Shown: positions 6,573-13,260 of the stretch, piece after piece | Layout of the letters: each line of letters opens with the position of its first letter | How positions within the stretch are numbered: position 1 is the first letter of the stretch | Assembly (NCBI GenBank): GCA_019116185.1 | Contig: DXCD01000046.1 | Span: forward strand, 1-13,393 | Direction of reading: 5' to 3' | Length of the DNA stretch: 13,393 bases | From: Candidatus Mediterraneibacter stercorigallinarum | GTDB lineage: Bacteria > Bacillota > Clostridia > Lachnospirales > Lachnospiraceae | Program-made: the position numbers and the translations under genes | Notes under the pieces: model-generated | What the model saw: only the letters and a program-made list of their open reading frames with translations | What the model was told of the DNA's origin: nothing | The model's database searches: none

Positions 6573-7256
6573 TCATTCCATGCCGTGTCCCGCTGACACA
6601 TAAAATTCCTCTCTCGTCTCCAGGCACAGGCACCCGAGCCGTCCGCCCAGCTCCGGGAACGCCGCGCCGCAGTCCACAACGATCAGCCGGTCATCCGCGC
6701 TGTGCCAGATCGTGGCAGGCGCTTTCGAAAATCCCCGGATAACAAAAGTCGGGACATGACCCACAATGGAGACATATCCCGGTATTCCCTTCTTCCGGTC
6801 CACCATGGAGGTGTCCCAGATCAGGCGCTCTTTTCTCTTCCAGACCTGAAGGATCTCCTCCGTGGACGCATGTGCCAGCAGGAAGCACCCGCCATCCCGC
6901 TTTATTTTCTTATAGAGGGGCAGGCTTTTCATAAAGCTCACATACTCCGGCAGTTTCTCCCTCGTCCGCTCACTGTCCATAAGGATATCATAGGTATTGT
7001 AATAATACTTCTGGAACATCCTGGATATCTCGTTGTCATACCAGCTGACGAACTCATCCTCATGGTTGCCCTTCAGCGGAATGATATTGCCGCAGGAAGA
7101 GGCGATGTCCAGCACCTTCGCCGGATCAGGTCCCCGGTCGATCATGTCTCCCAGGATATAGAGCACGTCATCCTCCGAAAAGGAGATCTTCTCTAACATC
7201 TCCTCAAGAAGCGCTCCCATGCCATGTATATCCGACATCACGTAAGTGTATCCCAT
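6573..7256 (-). CDS. PPP-family metallophosphoesterase (serine/threonine phosphatase or ApaH-like)
   Basis: This 227-residue calcineurin-like phosphoesterase shows the full dinuclear-metal signature: DIHG (9-12), GDMIDRG (36-42), GNHED (63-67), His129 in LLAHAS, GHVP (166-169) and a late VDCG (194-197). This set is typical of bacterial PPP phosphatases such as PrpA/PrpB and of ApaH-type dinucleotide hydrolases; sequence alone does not decide the substrate. I chose ATG at 7256: a perfect AAAGGAGG lies 7 bases upstream, whereas an in-frame GTG at 7274 would place that ribosome site inside the gene. It starts 20 bases after gatD ends and is followed 41 bases later by the LRR gene, so it is probably co-transcribed with both. 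It could reverse protein phosphorylation in the cell-wall pathway, which is speculation. Confidence 0.88.
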   Translation of the reverse strand: MGYTYVMSDIHGMGALLEEMLEKISFSEDDVLYILGDMIDRGPDPAKVLDIASSCGNIIPLKGNHEDEFVSWYDNEISRMFQKYYYNTYDILMDSERTREKLPEYVSFMKSLPLYKKIKRDGGCFLLAHASTEEILQVWKRKERLIWDTSMVDRKKGIPGYVSIVGHVPTFVIRGFSKAPATIWHSADDRLIVVDCGAAFPELGGRLGCLCLETREEFYVSAGHGME

Positions 7257-7276
7257 GCGCCCGCCTCCTTTCACGA

Positions 7277-8038
7277 TCAGGTGTACCGTTTGATCGTTTC
7301 TTTCAGAATGTATTTCTTGTCACTGTACCTGTCCACGATATAGCTGTTTGCCTTGTGCTCCAGCTCATCCGCAAGAGGCTGAAGCTCCACGTCCGGACCG
7401 TATTTCCTCTTCAGCGCGCGCTCCAGAAGATAGTCGCACACATGCGGGTTTTTCGGCAGGAGCGGGCCGTGCAGGTAGGTGGCGATCACGTTTTTGTATA
7501 CCACGCCTTCATAACCGGATTTCCCTGTATTCCCAAGCCCGTAGAACACCTTGCCAAATGGCGTGTGGTCTCCGATATAGGTGCGGCCGCCGTGATTCTC
7601 GAATCCCACCACAGGCCGCTCGAAGAGCGGGCTGTTGAGCACGATGTTCCGGATCAGACGCTCGGGCTGCCACTCGGTCGTAATGTCCAGGATCGAAAGC
7701 CCTTCAATGGTCTTTTTATCTGTCTTATAATATTTCCCCAGGAGCTGATAGCCGCCGCACACCGCGAGAACCACGCCCCCGTCTTCCACGTATGCCTTGA
7801 AATCTTCCCGGATGTCTTTTAAGAAGCCGCAGACCAGCTCCTGCTCCCGGTCAGATCCTCCGCCCAGGAGGACGATATCCAGCTTCGAGAAATCGATCTT
7901 GTCCCCTGAGAGGAACGGGATCACCTCAGCCTCCATGCCGCGCCATTCCAGGCGTTTGCGGAAGCACTGAATGTTGCCCCGGTCGCCGTACAGGTTCAGA
8001 AGGTCCGGGTATAAATGTCCGATGGTCAGTTTCATCAT
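7277..8038 (-). CDS. gatD: Lipid II isoglutaminyl synthase, glutamine amidotransferase subunit GatD
   Basis: This 253-residue class I-like glutaminase of the CobB/CobQ type supplies ammonia to MurT for amidation of the alpha-carboxyl of D-glutamate in lipid II. Visible features are LYGDRGNIQCF near the N-terminus (residues 16-26), LLGGGSDREQ (57-66), the nucleophile Cys94 in LAVCGGYQ, and His190 in ATYLHGPLLPKNP. These match the Cys/His positions known for Staphylococcus aureus GatD very closely. The start codon overlaps the murT stop (ATGA), with GGAGGG 8 bases upstream, so the two subunits are translationally coupled as expected for a heterodimer. The protein acts in the cytoplasm on the membrane-bound precursor. 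Identification is secure. Confidence 0.95.
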   Translation of the reverse strand: MMKLTIGHLYPDLLNLYGDRGNIQCFRKRLEWRGMEAEVIPFLSGDKIDFSKLDIVLLGGGSDREQELVCGFLKDIREDFKAYVEDGGVVLAVCGGYQLLGKYYKTDKKTIEGLSILDITTEWQPERLIRNIVLNSPLFERPVVGFENHGGRTYIGDHTPFGKVFYGLGNTGKSGYEGVVYKNVIATYLHGPLLPKNPHVCDYLLERALKRKYGPDVELQPLADELEHKANSYIVDRYSDKKYILKETIKRYT

Positions 8039-9429
8039 GCCTGGTTCCCTCCTTCCTGTTCCCTGTCAGATTGTGTCCCGCCTGCTCCGGAACCTTTCTC
8101 CAGCTCTGTCAGCATATGGTTCGTCCGGTACAGCCCGGAATAATTCACGATCACATAGAGATTCTTCGTCCCGTTCTCCACGCAGTCCAGCACAGAAGCG
8201 CGCAGATCCGTGGTAGAGTCACAGGGGATATCCTCGTATTTCAGGCGCAGCCCCATGTCATGCCGCCGCGTTCCCGCGGTAATGATCCTCTGCGCATTGC
8301 TGTCCGCAAGATACTGGAAATCCACATCCCACAGCCAGGAGATATCCTCCCCGTCCTGATAGGTATCATTGATCTGGATGATAATATCCTTCGGCTTCGG
8401 ATCCTTGAGCACAAGGGATACCTTCTGCTGGAAGCCGATGGGATTCTTCGCCAGATGGAGCTGCACTCTTGCCCCGTTGATCCGGAAAATACTCTCCCGG
8501 TTGTTCCCATAGTCAAACGCCTCGATCATTTCTTTGAATCCGGCGTATCCCGCCTCCATTGTCTTCAGCGCTGTATATGCGGACAGGGTATTGTAGATAT
8601 TGTACGGCGTGCGCGCCGTGGAATCGATATGGACGCCATCCATGTCAAACGAGTACACCTCGTCCTGAAGCTCAATGTGCTCCGCCGTGTAGTCCGGCTG
8701 CGGACGCTCCCATCCACAGTTCGGGCAGTGATAGATCCCAAGCTGCCCATAGTGGAAGAAATCATACTCCAGCTTCTTCCCGCATTTCCGGCAGAAAATA
8801 CTCTCCCGGATCTCTGAGCGCGAGATATCGTCAAAGATCTGCTCGCTGATCCCGTATGTGACATACGGATTGCCGCTGTTCTCCGCAAGGGAGTAGGACA
8901 GGATGTCGTCGCAGTTGATGATCAGCGTTGTCTTCGGCACGCTCGTCACAGCAGTCATCAGCTTGTTGTAAGTGATATCCACCTCGCCGAACCGGTCGAG
9001 CTGGTCTCTCGAAATATTGGTAAGCAGGGTGCAGTTCGGCGTCAGCCTGGGCAGAACGCCCACGGACGCGATCTCATCCACCTCGATGCAGGCATAGTCC
9101 GCGTCCAGATGCCCCTTCTGATCCGTTGAAAGGACAAATGCAGAAATAATGCCGTTTAACATATTCGCCCCTGTCCGGTTGATGATGACCTTCTTGCCCT
9201 CACTCTCCAGGGCACGGCAAAGGATGGCATTTGTAGTTGTCTTCCCGTTCGTCCCCATGGTCACGATGATCTTTCCCCTGACCTGACCTGCCATCTCCTT
9301 TAAGATATTCGGGTCGATCAGGCGCGCCACATATCCGGGCAGCGTCACACCGCTTCCCCGGTTCATCTTCTTGATCAGGCTGCTCGTCATTTTCGCGCAT
9401 TTTATTGCAAGTTTGCTTCTAAATCTCAT
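8035..9429 (-). CDS. murT: Lipid II isoglutaminyl synthase, ATP-dependent subunit MurT
   Basis: This 464-residue Mur-ligase-like protein is the catalytic partner of GatD. Visible are the ATP-binding GTNGKTTT (59-66), the Mur-ligase middle-domain motifs IEVDEIAS (115-122) and LLTNISRDQLDRFGE (135-149), a zinc-ribbon insertion with C213-x2-C216 and C235-x2-C238, the RTPYNIYNTLSAYTA block (273-287), and SWLWDVDF (364-371), whose Asp368 corresponds to the aspartate reported to complete the GatD catalytic triad in S. aureus MurT. With GatD it converts D-isoglutamate to D-isoglutamine in the stem peptide, which affects cross-linking and resistance to lysozyme and beta-lactams in several Gram-positives. 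The ribosome site is weak (AGAAGATGG region). It lies 49 bases after the HAD gene. Confidence 0.95.
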   Translation of the reverse strand: MRFRSKLAIKCAKMTSSLIKKMNRGSGVTLPGYVARLIDPNILKEMAGQVRGKIIVTMGTNGKTTTNAILCRALESEGKKVIINRTGANMLNGIISAFVLSTDQKGHLDADYACIEVDEIASVGVLPRLTPNCTLLTNISRDQLDRFGEVDITYNKLMTAVTSVPKTTLIINCDDILSYSLAENSGNPYVTYGISEQIFDDISRSEIRESIFCRKCGKKLEYDFFHYGQLGIYHCPNCGWERPQPDYTAEHIELQDEVYSFDMDGVHIDSTARTPYNIYNTLSAYTALKTMEAGYAGFKEMIEAFDYGNNRESIFRINGARVQLHLAKNPIGFQQKVSLVLKDPKPKDIIIQINDTYQDGEDISWLWDVDFQYLADSNAQRIITAGTRRHDMGLRLKYEDIPCDSTTDLRASVLDCVENGTKNLYVIVNYSGLYRTNHMLTELEKGSGAGGTQSDREQEGGNQA

Positions 9430-9478
9430 AATTCTTATCCATCTTCTCTTTCATTTTCATTGGGAGTTCCCGGCCCGG

Positions 9479-10357
9479 TCAGACAGTTTCCCGCTGCCGC
9501 TTGAGCAGCTCCCTGATCGTATATGCCACTCCGAGTTCTTCATTTGTCTTCGTGACATATTTTGCCGCCTGCTTTACTTCCGGGTCTCCGTTTTCCATTG
9601 CCACCGTGGCGCCGAAATCCATGGCGATCATGGACAGGTCGTTCAGGCTGTCTCCCAGCACCATCACCTCATCCATCGTGTACCCCAGGGACTCGATATA
9701 CTCTTTTAATACCGGTCCTTTCTGCGCCCTGACATCTGTGATCTCCAGATTGGTCGGGAAAGAAGACGCTGCCGCAAGATCCTTGTCCGGCTCCAGCCTC
9801 CGCTTAATCTGGTCAAGCATCTCTTTGTCATCCGCAAAGAGGAACAGCTTGTACACGGGTATCCCTTTCCGTTCCAGCTCGTCCAGGTCTGAGACTGCTT
9901 TTGTCCGCTCCTTCATCTGGAGATACTGGCGGGTCTTCTTTACTTCCTCGCGGTTTAAGTTCATGTGAAACAGCATGGTCTCCAGAAGGATACTCTCCGC
10001 GATTTCCTCCGGTGTCCCGATCCGGTAATCATACTCGTCCGTACAGATCACCATGGATACCGGATAGTCCCGGATCACACGGTAAACTCTCCTGCACTGA
10101 TCCATGCTCATAGGATGAGTCAGGATCACATTTTCCCGGGGATCCCGCACCTCCGCGCCGCTGCTGACAATATAGTCGCACACGAGCCTGGCGCCTCGCA
10201 GCTCCTGCATCGCCCCGGGAAAATTCCTTCCCGTACATATCATAAAGCGAATCCCCGCGCCGCACGCTTCCTTTACTGCCGCAAGGGTCTCAGGCGCGAT
10301 CCTGTGGTCGTTTCCCAGAAGGGTGCCGTCCATATCGCTTGCGATCACTTTTATCAT
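9479..10357 (-). CDS. Cof-type HAD-IIB family phosphatase
   Basis: This 292-residue cytoplasmic HAD hydrolase carries the IIB (Cof) cap. Motif I is DMDGTLL with Asp8 and Asp10, motif II is the threonine of ICTGR (Thr42), and motif IV is GDSLND (235-240) followed by GATVAMENGDPEVKQAAKYVT, the classic Cof C-terminal signature. The cap occupies roughly residues 85-195. Family members dephosphorylate sugar phosphates, flavin mononucleotide or pyridoxal phosphate with broad specificity, so no precise substrate can be given. Start: ATG with AAGGAG 10 bases upstream. It is the first gene behind a good promoter and probably heads the transcript that continues into murT-gatD. Confidence 0.92.
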   Translation of the reverse strand: MIKVIASDMDGTLLGNDHRIAPETLAAVKEACGAGIRFMICTGRNFPGAMQELRGARLVCDYIVSSGAEVRDPRENVILTHPMSMDQCRRVYRVIRDYPVSMVICTDEYDYRIGTPEEIAESILLETMLFHMNLNREEVKKTRQYLQMKERTKAVSDLDELERKGIPVYKLFLFADDKEMLDQIKRRLEPDKDLAAASSFPTNLEITDVRAQKGPVLKEYIESLGYTMDEVMVLGDSLNDLSMIAMDFGATVAMENGDPEVKQAAKYVTKTNEELGVAYTIRELLKRQRETV

Positions 10358-10396
10358 ATCTGTAAATCTCCTTGATGGTTCTTTGTTTTCTTCCCC

Positions 10397-10425
10397 ATTA
10401 TAAATAGTTTCTCCGGTTCATGCAA
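10397..10425 (-). promoter_or_regulatory. Promoter for the HAD-murT-gatD transcription unit
   Basis: On the minus strand TTGCAT (10420-10425) and a perfect TATAAT (10397-10402) are separated by 17 bases. The predicted transcript would start about 10389, leaving a leader of some 30 bases before the HAD start codon. No equally good promoter is visible between the six genes that follow, although weak internal ones cannot be excluded by eye. Confidence 0.65.
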
Positions 10426-10429
10426 CCAT

Positions 10430-10464
10430 AGACAGCCATATCACAGATTACGCGCTGTCTTTTT
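10430..10464 (+). terminator. Plus-strand intrinsic terminator at the 3' end of the MATE gene
   Basis: A 7-bp stem (AGACAGC at 10430-10436, GCTGTCT at 10454-10460) with a 17-base loop is followed on the plus strand by TTTTT and then AT-rich sequence. Read on the minus strand, the same hairpin follows the MATE stop codon but has no downstream T-run, so it would be a poor terminator for the MATE transcript. The orientation is therefore opposite to all genes here. Confidence 0.45.
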
Positions 10465-11836
10465 ATATCTTGATATCTTTCAGCCTTCCCCCGCCCCGCA
10501 GATATTTTCTGTAAATGAACCAGAACACAATACAGGAAATACTGGCAGCGATCCCGTCCGCCGCCGGCTCTGCATAAAATGCCGACTGCGCGGTAAAGAT
10601 CAGCGGCAGGATACATGTCGCCCCAAAGTACAGCGCCTTCCTGATCAGCGACAGGGTCAGGGAAATCTTCGTCATGCCCAAAGCAGTGAGCCCGTCCACG
10701 AACACATACTGGAAGCTGAGCGGGACGATCATCAGGGTGAACACCCGGATCCCCCACACGGCAAGCTCCGCATATTCCTGATTATCCGTAAAAATAGCTA
10801 CAAAATACTGAGGCGCGATCCTTGAGATCAGAAACATGACTGACGTAAAGCACACGCACAGCATAAGGACCCAGAAAAATGTCTTCCGTATCCGGTCCGG
10901 ACGGTTTGCCCCGTAATTAAAGCTGATCAGAGGCTGGGAGCCTCCCGTGATCCCCAGCATGGGCGAGGTGATCAGAAGCATGTAGCTCTGCACAATGGTC
11001 GCCGCCGTGATCAGCGTGTCGCCGTACTCACTGCCGCCATAGTACTGGAGCACTGCATTTAATGCAATGATAATGATGCTGTCCGTGGCCAGTATGAGAA
11101 ACGGCGAAAAGCCGATCTTCACGATGCGCCAGCCCACAGACAATTCCGGCTTTGTCAGCCCCAGCGGCACTTTCATCTTTTTCCTCCGAAGAGTCAGAAG
11201 GACAAACGCGCAGGAGGACATCTGGGCGATCACCGTCGCGACCGCGGCCCCCGCCACTCCCATGTCAAAAAGAAAGATAAACACCGGGTCAAGAATAATG
11301 TTGATGACCGCTCCGATCAGCGTGGTCATCATCCCCAGCACCGGGAAGCCCTGGGCAGTGATAAAATAATTCATGCCCATTGAGAGCAGGGCAAAAAAAG
11401 TCCCCGCTGTATAGATCGTGAGATAACGGTCCGCATAAGGGAATGTCACCTCGCTCGCGCCGAACCAGACCAGGAGCTGGTCCTTTGTCAGCAGGAAAAG
11501 TACAGTCAGCACAAGGGAGACAATGATCATCATGGAAAAGCTGTTCGCCAGAATCCTCCGCGCGCCTTTCTCGTCCTCCGCTCCAAGCCGCACAGAGAAA
11601 AGGACCGATCCTCCGATCCCGAAAAGTGTTCCAAAGGATGACAGCAGAGTGACAATGGGCGCGCAGATCCCCACCCCGGCGAGAGCGTCCGCGCCTGTGC
11701 CCGGGATGTTTCCCACATAGATCCTGTCCACGATACTGTAAAATACATTCACAAACTGCGCGATCATAAACGGGATCGATATCTTCAATACAAGCAGCGG
11801 GATCGAATCCCTGCCGAAATCATTTGCCTTACTCAT
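10463..11836 (-). CDS. MATE-family multidrug/toxin efflux transporter
   Basis: This 457-residue inner-membrane protein has about 12 hydrophobic segments in two homologous halves, typical of MATE exporters that use a sodium or proton gradient to expel cationic drugs or toxins. Characteristic stretches are PLLVLKISIPFMIAQFVNVFYSIVDRIYVG at the start of the first half, INIILDPVFIF after the first repeat, and TGGSQPLISFNYGA in the second half; overall it resembles the MepA-like branch. Substrate unknown. I chose the ATG at 11836, which has GAGG 8 bases upstream; an in-frame ATG at 11869 lies just downstream of the -10 box, at or before the expected transcription start, and has no ribosome site. 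It appears to be monocistronic, flanked by its own promoter and a following promoter. Confidence 0.93.
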   Translation of the reverse strand: MSKANDFGRDSIPLLVLKISIPFMIAQFVNVFYSIVDRIYVGNIPGTGADALAGVGICAPIVTLLSSFGTLFGIGGSVLFSVRLGAEDEKGARRILANSFSMMIIVSLVLTVLFLLTKDQLLVWFGASEVTFPYADRYLTIYTAGTFFALLSMGMNYFITAQGFPVLGMMTTLIGAVINIILDPVFIFLFDMGVAGAAVATVIAQMSSCAFVLLTLRRKKMKVPLGLTKPELSVGWRIVKIGFSPFLILATDSIIIIALNAVLQYYGGSEYGDTLITAATIVQSYMLLITSPMLGITGGSQPLISFNYGANRPDRIRKTFFWVLMLCVCFTSVMFLISRIAPQYFVAIFTDNQEYAELAVWGIRVFTLMIVPLSFQYVFVDGLTALGMTKISLTLSLIRKALYFGATCILPLIFTAQSAFYAEPAADGIAASISCIVFWFIYRKYLRGGGRLKDIKI

Positions 11837-11871
11837 CTTTTGTTCCTCATTTCTCTCAATTTCCGTCATAC

Positions 11872-11880
11872 ATTATAGCA
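11872..11880 (-). promoter_or_regulatory. Extended -10 promoter of the MATE gene
   Basis: The minus strand reads TGCTATAAT, a perfect extended -10 element. The -35 position is poor (CTTCCA with a 17-base spacer), as is common when an extended -10 is present. Transcription would begin about 11865, giving a leader near 30 bases to the ATG at 11836. The element sits about 20 bases beyond the terminator of the upstream Hsp20 gene. Confidence 0.65.
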
Positions 11881-11900
11881 GGAAATGTGAAAAATGGAAG

Positions 11901-11930
11901 AAAAAAAGCCCGGCGCTTTTTTGTCGCCGG
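11901..11930 (-). terminator. Intrinsic terminator of the downstream hsp20 gene
   Basis: On the minus strand a 6-bp CCGGCG/CGCCGG stem with a 9-base loop is followed by GC and a run of seven T. It lies about 40 bases after the stop codon of the second small heat-shock gene and separates it from the MATE promoter. Confidence 0.85.
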
Positions 11931-11968
11931 ACCTTCTCCTTATGTTATATATGCCTTGTTCAGCACGG

Positions 11969-12403
11969 TCATCCTTCAATGGCAATATTCCTGCTGGTTT
12001 CTACTACCCTGGCGTCCTTTTTCGGGACAGACAGCTTCAGAATGCCATGCTCATATTTTGCCTTGATGTCCTCCTCAGTAATCGCATCGCCTACATAGAA
12101 GCTTCTCTGCACTGCTCCTGAATAACGCTCCCTCCGGATATATCTGCCGTGTTTCTTCTCCTCGTCTTTATTCACATTCTTAGCAGCTGAAATGGTAAGA
12201 TATCCGTTGTCAAGTTCTACATTGATCTCGTCTTTCTTAAATCCCGGAAGATCGATGTCAATCTCATAGCCCGCGTCATGCTCGCGGATATCTGTCTTCA
12301 TCATATTCTTAGCGCTCTTTCCGCCCCAGAAATCTCTCTCAAACGGAAAATCCATCCAGCCATCATCAAATAAACTTTCTCTCAAAATGCTCGGCATCAT
12401 CAT
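11969..12403 (-). CDS. Hsp20/alpha-crystallin small heat-shock protein, downstream copy
   Basis: This 144-residue ATP-independent holdase binds unfolding proteins in the cytoplasm. The N-terminal arm (1-35) includes LFDDGWMDFPFERDFWG; the alpha-crystallin domain spans about 36-130, with GYEIDIDLPGFKKDEI (45-60), the SFYVGDAITEEDIKAKYEHGIL region (101-122) and the A-x-x-x-x-G-I-L signature; the tail ends NIAIEG with an I-x-I-like anchor. It is a clear paralogue of the neighbouring upstream gene but lacks six residues after FWG. The start aligns with the paralogue and has AAAGGAG 9 bases upstream; the 21 bases 12401-12421 are identical to the corresponding leader of the other copy. A strong terminator lies between the two genes and I see no good promoter after it, so expression may rely on read-through or a weak promoter. 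Confidence 0.94.
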   Translation of the reverse strand: MMMPSILRESLFDDGWMDFPFERDFWGGKSAKNMMKTDIREHDAGYEIDIDLPGFKKDEINVELDNGYLTISAAKNVNKDEEKKHGRYIRRERYSGAVQRSFYVGDAITEEDIKAKYEHGILKLSVPKKDARVVETSRNIAIEG

Positions 12404-12465
12404 AAGTCATATCTCCTTTCATGCTCCAAACACTCGAATCAGTGATATATGTAATTCCCCTTCCT

Positions 12466-12496
12466 TGAAAGAAATCCGGCACCTGCCGGTGCCGGA
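12466..12496 (-). terminator. Intrinsic terminator between the two hsp20 genes
   Basis: A perfect 9-bp stem (TCCGGCACC / GGTGCCGGA) with a GGCA loop is followed on the minus strand by TTTCTTTC. It lies about 35 bases after the stop of the upstream hsp20 gene. The T-tract is interrupted, so termination may be partial and allow a reduced level of the second gene. Confidence 0.8.
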
Positions 12497-12529
12497 CCTC
12501 CCTCTTTTACATGATTGTCAGTTCTGTCA

Positions 12530-12982
12530 TCAGCCTTCAATGGCAATGGTCTTCTTCGTCTCTACTGCCTGAGCGTCCTTCTTCGGGATGCTGATGCTCA
12601 AGATACCATTCTCGTATTTCGCCTTGATATCTTCCTGGGTCAGTGTGTCGCCCACATAGAAGCTTCTCTGCATTGCGCCTGCATAACGCTCCCTGCGGAT
12701 GTATTTGCCTTTCTTATCCTGCTCGTCCTTGTCAAGTCCCTTAGCAGCTGACACGGTCAGATAACCGTTCTCCAGCTCCAGATTGATCTCGTCTTTCTTG
12801 AATCCCGGCAGGTCAATGTCAACTTCGTACCCGTTATCATGCTCGCGGATATCTGTCTTCATCATGTTCTTGGCATTCTTGCCGTACAGCGGATTCTTCT
12901 TGCCCCAGAAATCTCTGTCAAACGGGAAGTCCATCCAGTCATCATCAAATAAATTCTCTCCAAAAATACTAGGCATCAACAT
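12530..12982 (-). CDS. Hsp20/alpha-crystallin small heat-shock protein, upstream copy, CIRCE-controlled
   Basis: This 150-residue cytoplasmic chaperone is of the same family as its downstream neighbour and very similar to it. Domains: N-terminal arm 1-41 with LFDDDWMDFPFDRDFWG, alpha-crystallin domain about 42-136 (GYEVDIDLPGFKKDEI at 51-66, SFYVGDTLTQEDIKAKYENGIL at 107-128), and a C-terminal tail ending TIAIEG. The short NPLYGK segment at 30-35 is absent from the paralogue. Start: ATG with AAAGGAG 9 bases upstream, giving MLMPSIF in register with MMMPSIL of the other copy. Its promoter overlaps a CIRCE element, so repression by HrcA and induction on heat or protein-folding stress are expected. 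The leader is long, about 137 bases. Confidence 0.95.
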   Translation of the reverse strand: MLMPSIFGENLFDDDWMDFPFDRDFWGKKNPLYGKNAKNMMKTDIREHDNGYEVDIDLPGFKKDEINLELENGYLTVSAAKGLDKDEQDKKGKYIRRERYAGAMQRSFYVGDTLTQEDIKAKYENGILSISIPKKDAQAVETKKTIAIEG

Positions 12983-13037
12983 AAGTCATATCTCCTTTCA
13001 AAAACAAACCTTTTTGTTATCTATCTATATTATGAAG

Positions 13038-13062
13038 CACTTCCGAAATACAATTCGGAGTG
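13038..13062 (-). promoter_or_regulatory. Hairpin in the hsp20 leader
   Basis: The minus-strand transcript can form CACTCCGAA / TTCGGAAGTG, a 9-bp stem with one bulged A and a 6-base loop, roughly midway in the untranslated leader. No T-run follows, so it is not a terminator. It does not include the ribosome site, so I cannot claim it is an RNA thermometer; a role in mRNA stability is possible. Confidence 0.4.
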
Positions 13063-13125
13063 TTGAGTTTTGAGAACCGGGAACTTCAGGAATCTTTCCT
13101 TTTCCTCTCCCATTGTTCTAGTTGT

Positions 13126-13154
13126 AATATAGCAGGTATTATTAGCACTGTCAA
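13126..13154 (-). promoter_or_regulatory. Housekeeping-sigma promoter of the hsp20 pair
   Basis: On the minus strand a perfect TTGACA -35 (13149-13154) and TATATT -10 (13126-13131) are separated by exactly 17 bases, and TGC precedes the -10, making it also an extended -10. The predicted start is near 13119. The -35 box lies within the CIRCE operator, so bound HrcA would block RNA polymerase directly. Confidence 0.9.
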
Positions 13155-13168
13155 GAAGTGAGTGCTAA
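13142..13168. promoter_or_regulatory. CIRCE operator (HrcA binding site)
   Basis: The site reads TTAGCACTG, nine bases, GAGTGCTAA: the TTAGCACTC-N9-GAGTGCTAA consensus with a single mismatch in 18 arm positions. CIRCE is the binding site of the HrcA repressor, which usually controls groESL and dnaK operons. Here it controls small heat-shock genes; hrcA itself is not in the window. Confidence 0.95.
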
Positions 13169-13213
13169 TTATTTTGTGAAGATTTTGTGAACGCTACAAG
13201 CCATGCAAAATGG

Positions 13214-13253
13214 TGAAAAAAGACGCCCTGCTAGTTTACTTGCAAAGGCGTCT
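13214..13253 (-). terminator. Strong minus-strand terminator upstream of the CIRCE promoter
   Basis: AGACGCC (13247-13253 read in reverse) pairs with GGCGTCT (13221-13227) as a 7-bp stem, with additional TGC/GCA pairing inside, and is followed on the minus strand by a run of seven T. It must end a transcript arriving from beyond the right edge, and it insulates the hsp20 promoter from it. Confidence 0.8.
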
Positions 13254-13260
13254 ATTTTCG

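Noticed and set aside
7257..7274. GTG start for the phosphoesterase at 7274
   Set aside because: It would place the strong AAAGGAGG site within the coding sequence; the ATG at 7256 is correctly spaced from it.
8071..8817. Plus-strand reading frame of 248 codons opposite murT
   Set aside because: It lies entirely within murT, which is securely identified, and its translation has no recognisable family.
11837..11869. Upstream ATG for the MATE gene at 11869
   Set aside because: It lies immediately downstream of the TATAAT box, at or before the expected transcription start, and lacks a ribosome site; the ATG at 11836 has GAGG at good spacing.
12983..13020. RNA thermometer masking the hsp20 ribosome site
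   Set aside because: I could not find a stretch in the leader that pairs convincingly with AAAGGAG; the nearby AACAAA/TTTGTT hairpin leaves the site free.
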